DNA from: Hydra vulgaris
Lineage: Eukaryota > Cnidaria > Hydrozoa > Anthoathecata > Hydridae
NCBI RefSeq assembly: GCF_038396675.1
Contig: NC_088922.1
Span: forward strand, 15,548,501-15,612,500
Reading direction: 5' to 3'
DNA: 64,000 bases
Shown here: positions 63,867-64,000 of the stretch, in pieces
How the letters are laid out: every line of letters begins with the position of its first letter
Position numbering within the stretch: the stretch's first letter is position 1
Notes under the pieces: model-generated
What the model was told of the DNA's origin: nothing
What the model saw: only the letters and a program-made list of their open reading frames with translations
The model's database searches: none
Translations under genes and position numbers: made by a program

Positions 63867-64000
63867 CGTGGATTGAAATAACAAAAGAAACTGCTAAAAA
63901 TAATAAAAATGATCACCTCGTGCATCTTTAATATCTTTAAATTAAAATATTATTTTAACTTCTTTATAAAAGTTTTAACGATATATTTTAAAACTTTTAA
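63867..64000. other. Window end, 5' flank of the hAT gene
   Basis: AT-rich; the terminal inverted repeat of the hAT copy is not recognised within the window. Confidence 0.4.

Overview
The window looks like animal nuclear DNA from a very AT-rich, transposon-dense genome. Long (TA)n tracts, degraded non-LTR (LINE) reverse transcriptases, hAT, Tigger/pogo, mariner and Tc1 relics, and GT-AG splice signals all fit a cnidarian such as Hydra. That assignment is inference from composition and element types; no marker gene fixes the species. There is no sign of bacterial gene organisation, and no rRNA, complete tRNA or CRISPR array was seen.

Only one long reading frame looks like a possible host exon. 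It is a 1,140-codon Asn/Lys/Ser-rich open exon at 6937-10358 (+), preceded by a good splice acceptor; I recognise no domain in it. Almost everything else is mobile-element sequence in different states of decay.

0-6.7 kb: a fold-back element with tandem repeats, a LINE reverse-transcriptase scrap, an unidentified minus-strand fragment and a broken Tigger-like transposase. 10.5-20.8 kb: satellite-like 156-bp repeats (two loci, opposite strands), 41-bp repeats, a LINE fragment, a minus-strand hAT relic, a Tigger-type non-autonomous element, (TA)n tracts and inverted repeats. 21-30 kb: a LINE fragment, three plus-strand hAT pieces, short coding-phase tandem repeats, a large palindrome between (TA)n tracts and a 2.2-kb hAT-like non-autonomous element. 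30-36.7 kb: LINE ORF1 plus endonuclease remains, a mariner, a CR1-like LINE with one in-frame stop, a 1.08-kb hAT-type element with a clean 8-bp target duplication, and three copies of a short dispersed repeat.

39-48 kb holds the most interesting material. A 3.4-kb element has about 185-bp terminal inverted repeats and a candidate 3-bp target duplication. Its minus strand carries the remains of a zinc-finger plus DDE-like protein that I cannot place in a named transposase superfamily. A second, plus-strand relative lies at 45.6-48.0 kb, with a recognisable intron and a poly-Ser-encoding (TCA)n run. Aligning the two by eye gives a shared layout: CxxC finger, CxxC-CxxC-HxC module, DGGxGF, CDxK, CxxC, ELH, C-terminal TPK block. 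48-64 kb: three more hAT relics, a LINE tail, a Tc1 C-terminus between (TA)n tracts, a 173-bp hAT MITE with an 8-bp target duplication, a TIR element with repeated TTTGACCA motifs, and a GAGCTCG-rich element lodged beside a hAT gene.

The genes do not form a pathway. The window is a nested pile of selfish elements, with many small near-perfect palindromes, some of them formed inside older transposon coding sequence.
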